From: Flavobacterium sp. Root935
GTDB taxonomy: Bacteria > Bacteroidota > Bacteroidia > Flavobacteriales > Flavobacteriaceae
Direction of reading: 5' to 3'
Length of the DNA: 64,000 nt
Assembly (NCBI RefSeq): GCF_001429295.1
Contig: NZ_LMJL01000010.1
Coordinates: 156,971-220,970 of the forward strand
Notes under the pieces: generated by a model
Databases searched by the model: none
What the model saw: the letters and a program-made list of their open reading frames with translations, nothing else
Told to the model about the DNA's origin: nothing
Made by a program: the position numbers and the translations under genes
Shown here: positions 63,291 to 64,000 of the stretch, piece by piece
Numbering within the stretch: position 1 is the first letter of the stretch
Layout: every line of letters begins with the position of its first letter

Positions 63291-63824
63291 ATGATACAAT
63301 TAATCTGGGCAATACTAAACATTGCCATCATACTTTACTTTATTATTCTATGTTTTAAAGCTGTTAAACTGATCCGTGATAATATCGGTATATTTGCTGC
63401 CGTAGTATTTTCATTTGTTTTATTATCTTTTATTACAAATCCAAAAAAAGATAAAGATACTGAGAGTCAAAGTTTAAGATTTGACTCTAAAAAACAAAAA
63501 AATAAAGAGGTAATTAAACCATTTCTCAACACTTATTTGTCCAAAACAACAATTGACGAAGATTTAATATCAACTATTAATCTAACTGTAATGTATGATG
63601 CAAAAAAAGTACTTTCAGCAAATGTAAACAAAACTGGATTTACAGGTGGTACAACTTGGAAACCATCTTTTATCGATGTTCAAAAAATAGACAACAAAAA
63701 TAAATGTAAATATATTATTTATGGTGTTAACGAATGGAGGCTGGCTGGTTTTCTTTTATACTCACAATCTAAAAATTACGAAGGCATAACAGAGTTAAAA
63801 AATGACTTTTATATACCAAAGTAA
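63291..63824 (+). CDS. Hypothetical membrane protein, 177 aa
   Basis: The family is not recognised. The protein has two hydrophobic helices (about residues 3-22 and 33-48). A Lys/Asp/Ser-rich linker follows (KKDKDTESQSLRF) and then a soluble C-terminal domain with mixed strands. A TATTTTTG element (63263-63270) lies 20 bases before the ATG, although no TTG was seen at -33, so transcription from here is plausible. Confidence 0.6.
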   Translation: MIQLIWAILNIAIILYFIILCFKAVKLIRDNIGIFAAVVFSFVLLSFITNPKKDKDTESQSLRFDSKKQKNKEVIKPFLNTYLSKTTIDEDLISTINLTVMYDAKKVLSANVNKTGFTGGTTWKPSFIDVQKIDNKNKCKYIIYGVNEWRLAGFLLYSQSKNYEGITELKNDFYIPK

Positions 63825-64000
63825 AATCACAGGTTAATAATAAAAAACAAACTTATATTAAAAAAGGCGTACAATATTTTATCGTTTTTAAACCAAAAAT
63901 ATAATTTAAATATTTTTATACTAGCCAGATAATCCCATTTTAGGCAGAGAAAATCTTCCTATCGATTGCTTGCGGAATTTTAAAAATTCCACCTAATGCG
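63825..64000 (-). CDS. Possible C-terminal end of a minus-strand gene at the window edge
   Basis: On the minus strand one frame stays open from the edge to a TAA at 63942-63940, reading ALGGIFKIPQAIDRKIFSA at the end. The other two minus frames are blocked. The reading is only 20 codons and no family was recognised, so this is a weak call. The first 115 bases of the stretch hold no gene. Confidence 0.3.

Overview
The window looks like a chromosomal segment of a Flavobacterium-type Bacteroidota. The evidence is AT-rich DNA, a complete gldK-L-M-N-O gliding and type IX secretion (T9SS) locus, a secreted protein with a T9SS C-terminal sorting domain, promoters of the Bacteroidota form TTG-N17-23-TAnnTTTG, and almost no Shine-Dalgarno sequences. 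No transposase, integrase, CRISPR array or rRNA gene was seen.

Layout. 1-3.6 kb: two minus-strand secreted proteins, one a huge 92-residue-repeat MopE-like protein that runs off the left edge, the other a T9SS cargo. 3.9-7.2 kb: an RHS/YD-repeat secreted protein. 7.3-9.3 kb: a tRNA-end-like scar with a duplicated terminator, a small membrane protein, a PRC-barrel gene broken by an in-frame stop, tRNA-Glu(TTC) and a hypothetical gene. 9.8-15.6 kb: DUF1761, a FemAB/GNAT-like protein, a divergent lipid kinase/App1-phosphatase pair and an ABC-F ATPase. 15.8-30 kb: a large minus-strand tellurium-resistance-type (Ter) stress operon. It holds TerC, a protein kinase, a PP2C phosphatase and three TerY vWA proteins (a TerY-P triad with extra vWA copies), small membrane proteins, five TerD-family proteins, TelA, a phosphoribosyltransferase and a HAD protein. 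30.3-41.6 kb: DUF983, an FAD oxidoreductase, gldO, gldN, gldM, gldL, gldK, a ureohydrolase-fold protein with lost metal ligands, and topA. 42-50.2 kb: miaB, a sigma-54 activator, lptE, a repeat/TPR protein, secG, groES, an inserted four-helix-bundle (IVP-like) gene, and groEL. 50.4-64 kb: a nucleotide pyrophosphatase, an SDR, an AraC regulator, a SulP transporter, a DUF6268 outer-membrane protein, a LytS/LytTR two-component pair, DoxX, and several small DUF genes.

How the parts fit. The Ter operon is the most system-like part. The kinase, phosphatase and TerY proteins form a probable phospho-signalling module. The TerD proteins are Ca-binding-type adaptors, TelA and TerC link to the envelope, and the PRTase/HAD pair hints at a small nucleotide-related metabolite. 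Three or four operon members have no recognisable function. The gld block supplies the T9SS motor and core that would export proteins such as the one at 1908-3569. lptE, secG and groES/EL form an envelope and proteostasis neighbourhood. Intergenic regions carry dispersed palindromes and heptad tandem repeats.

Limits. All calls are by eye from translated sequence. No alignment, profile search or folding program was run, so domain borders and promoter calls are approximate.
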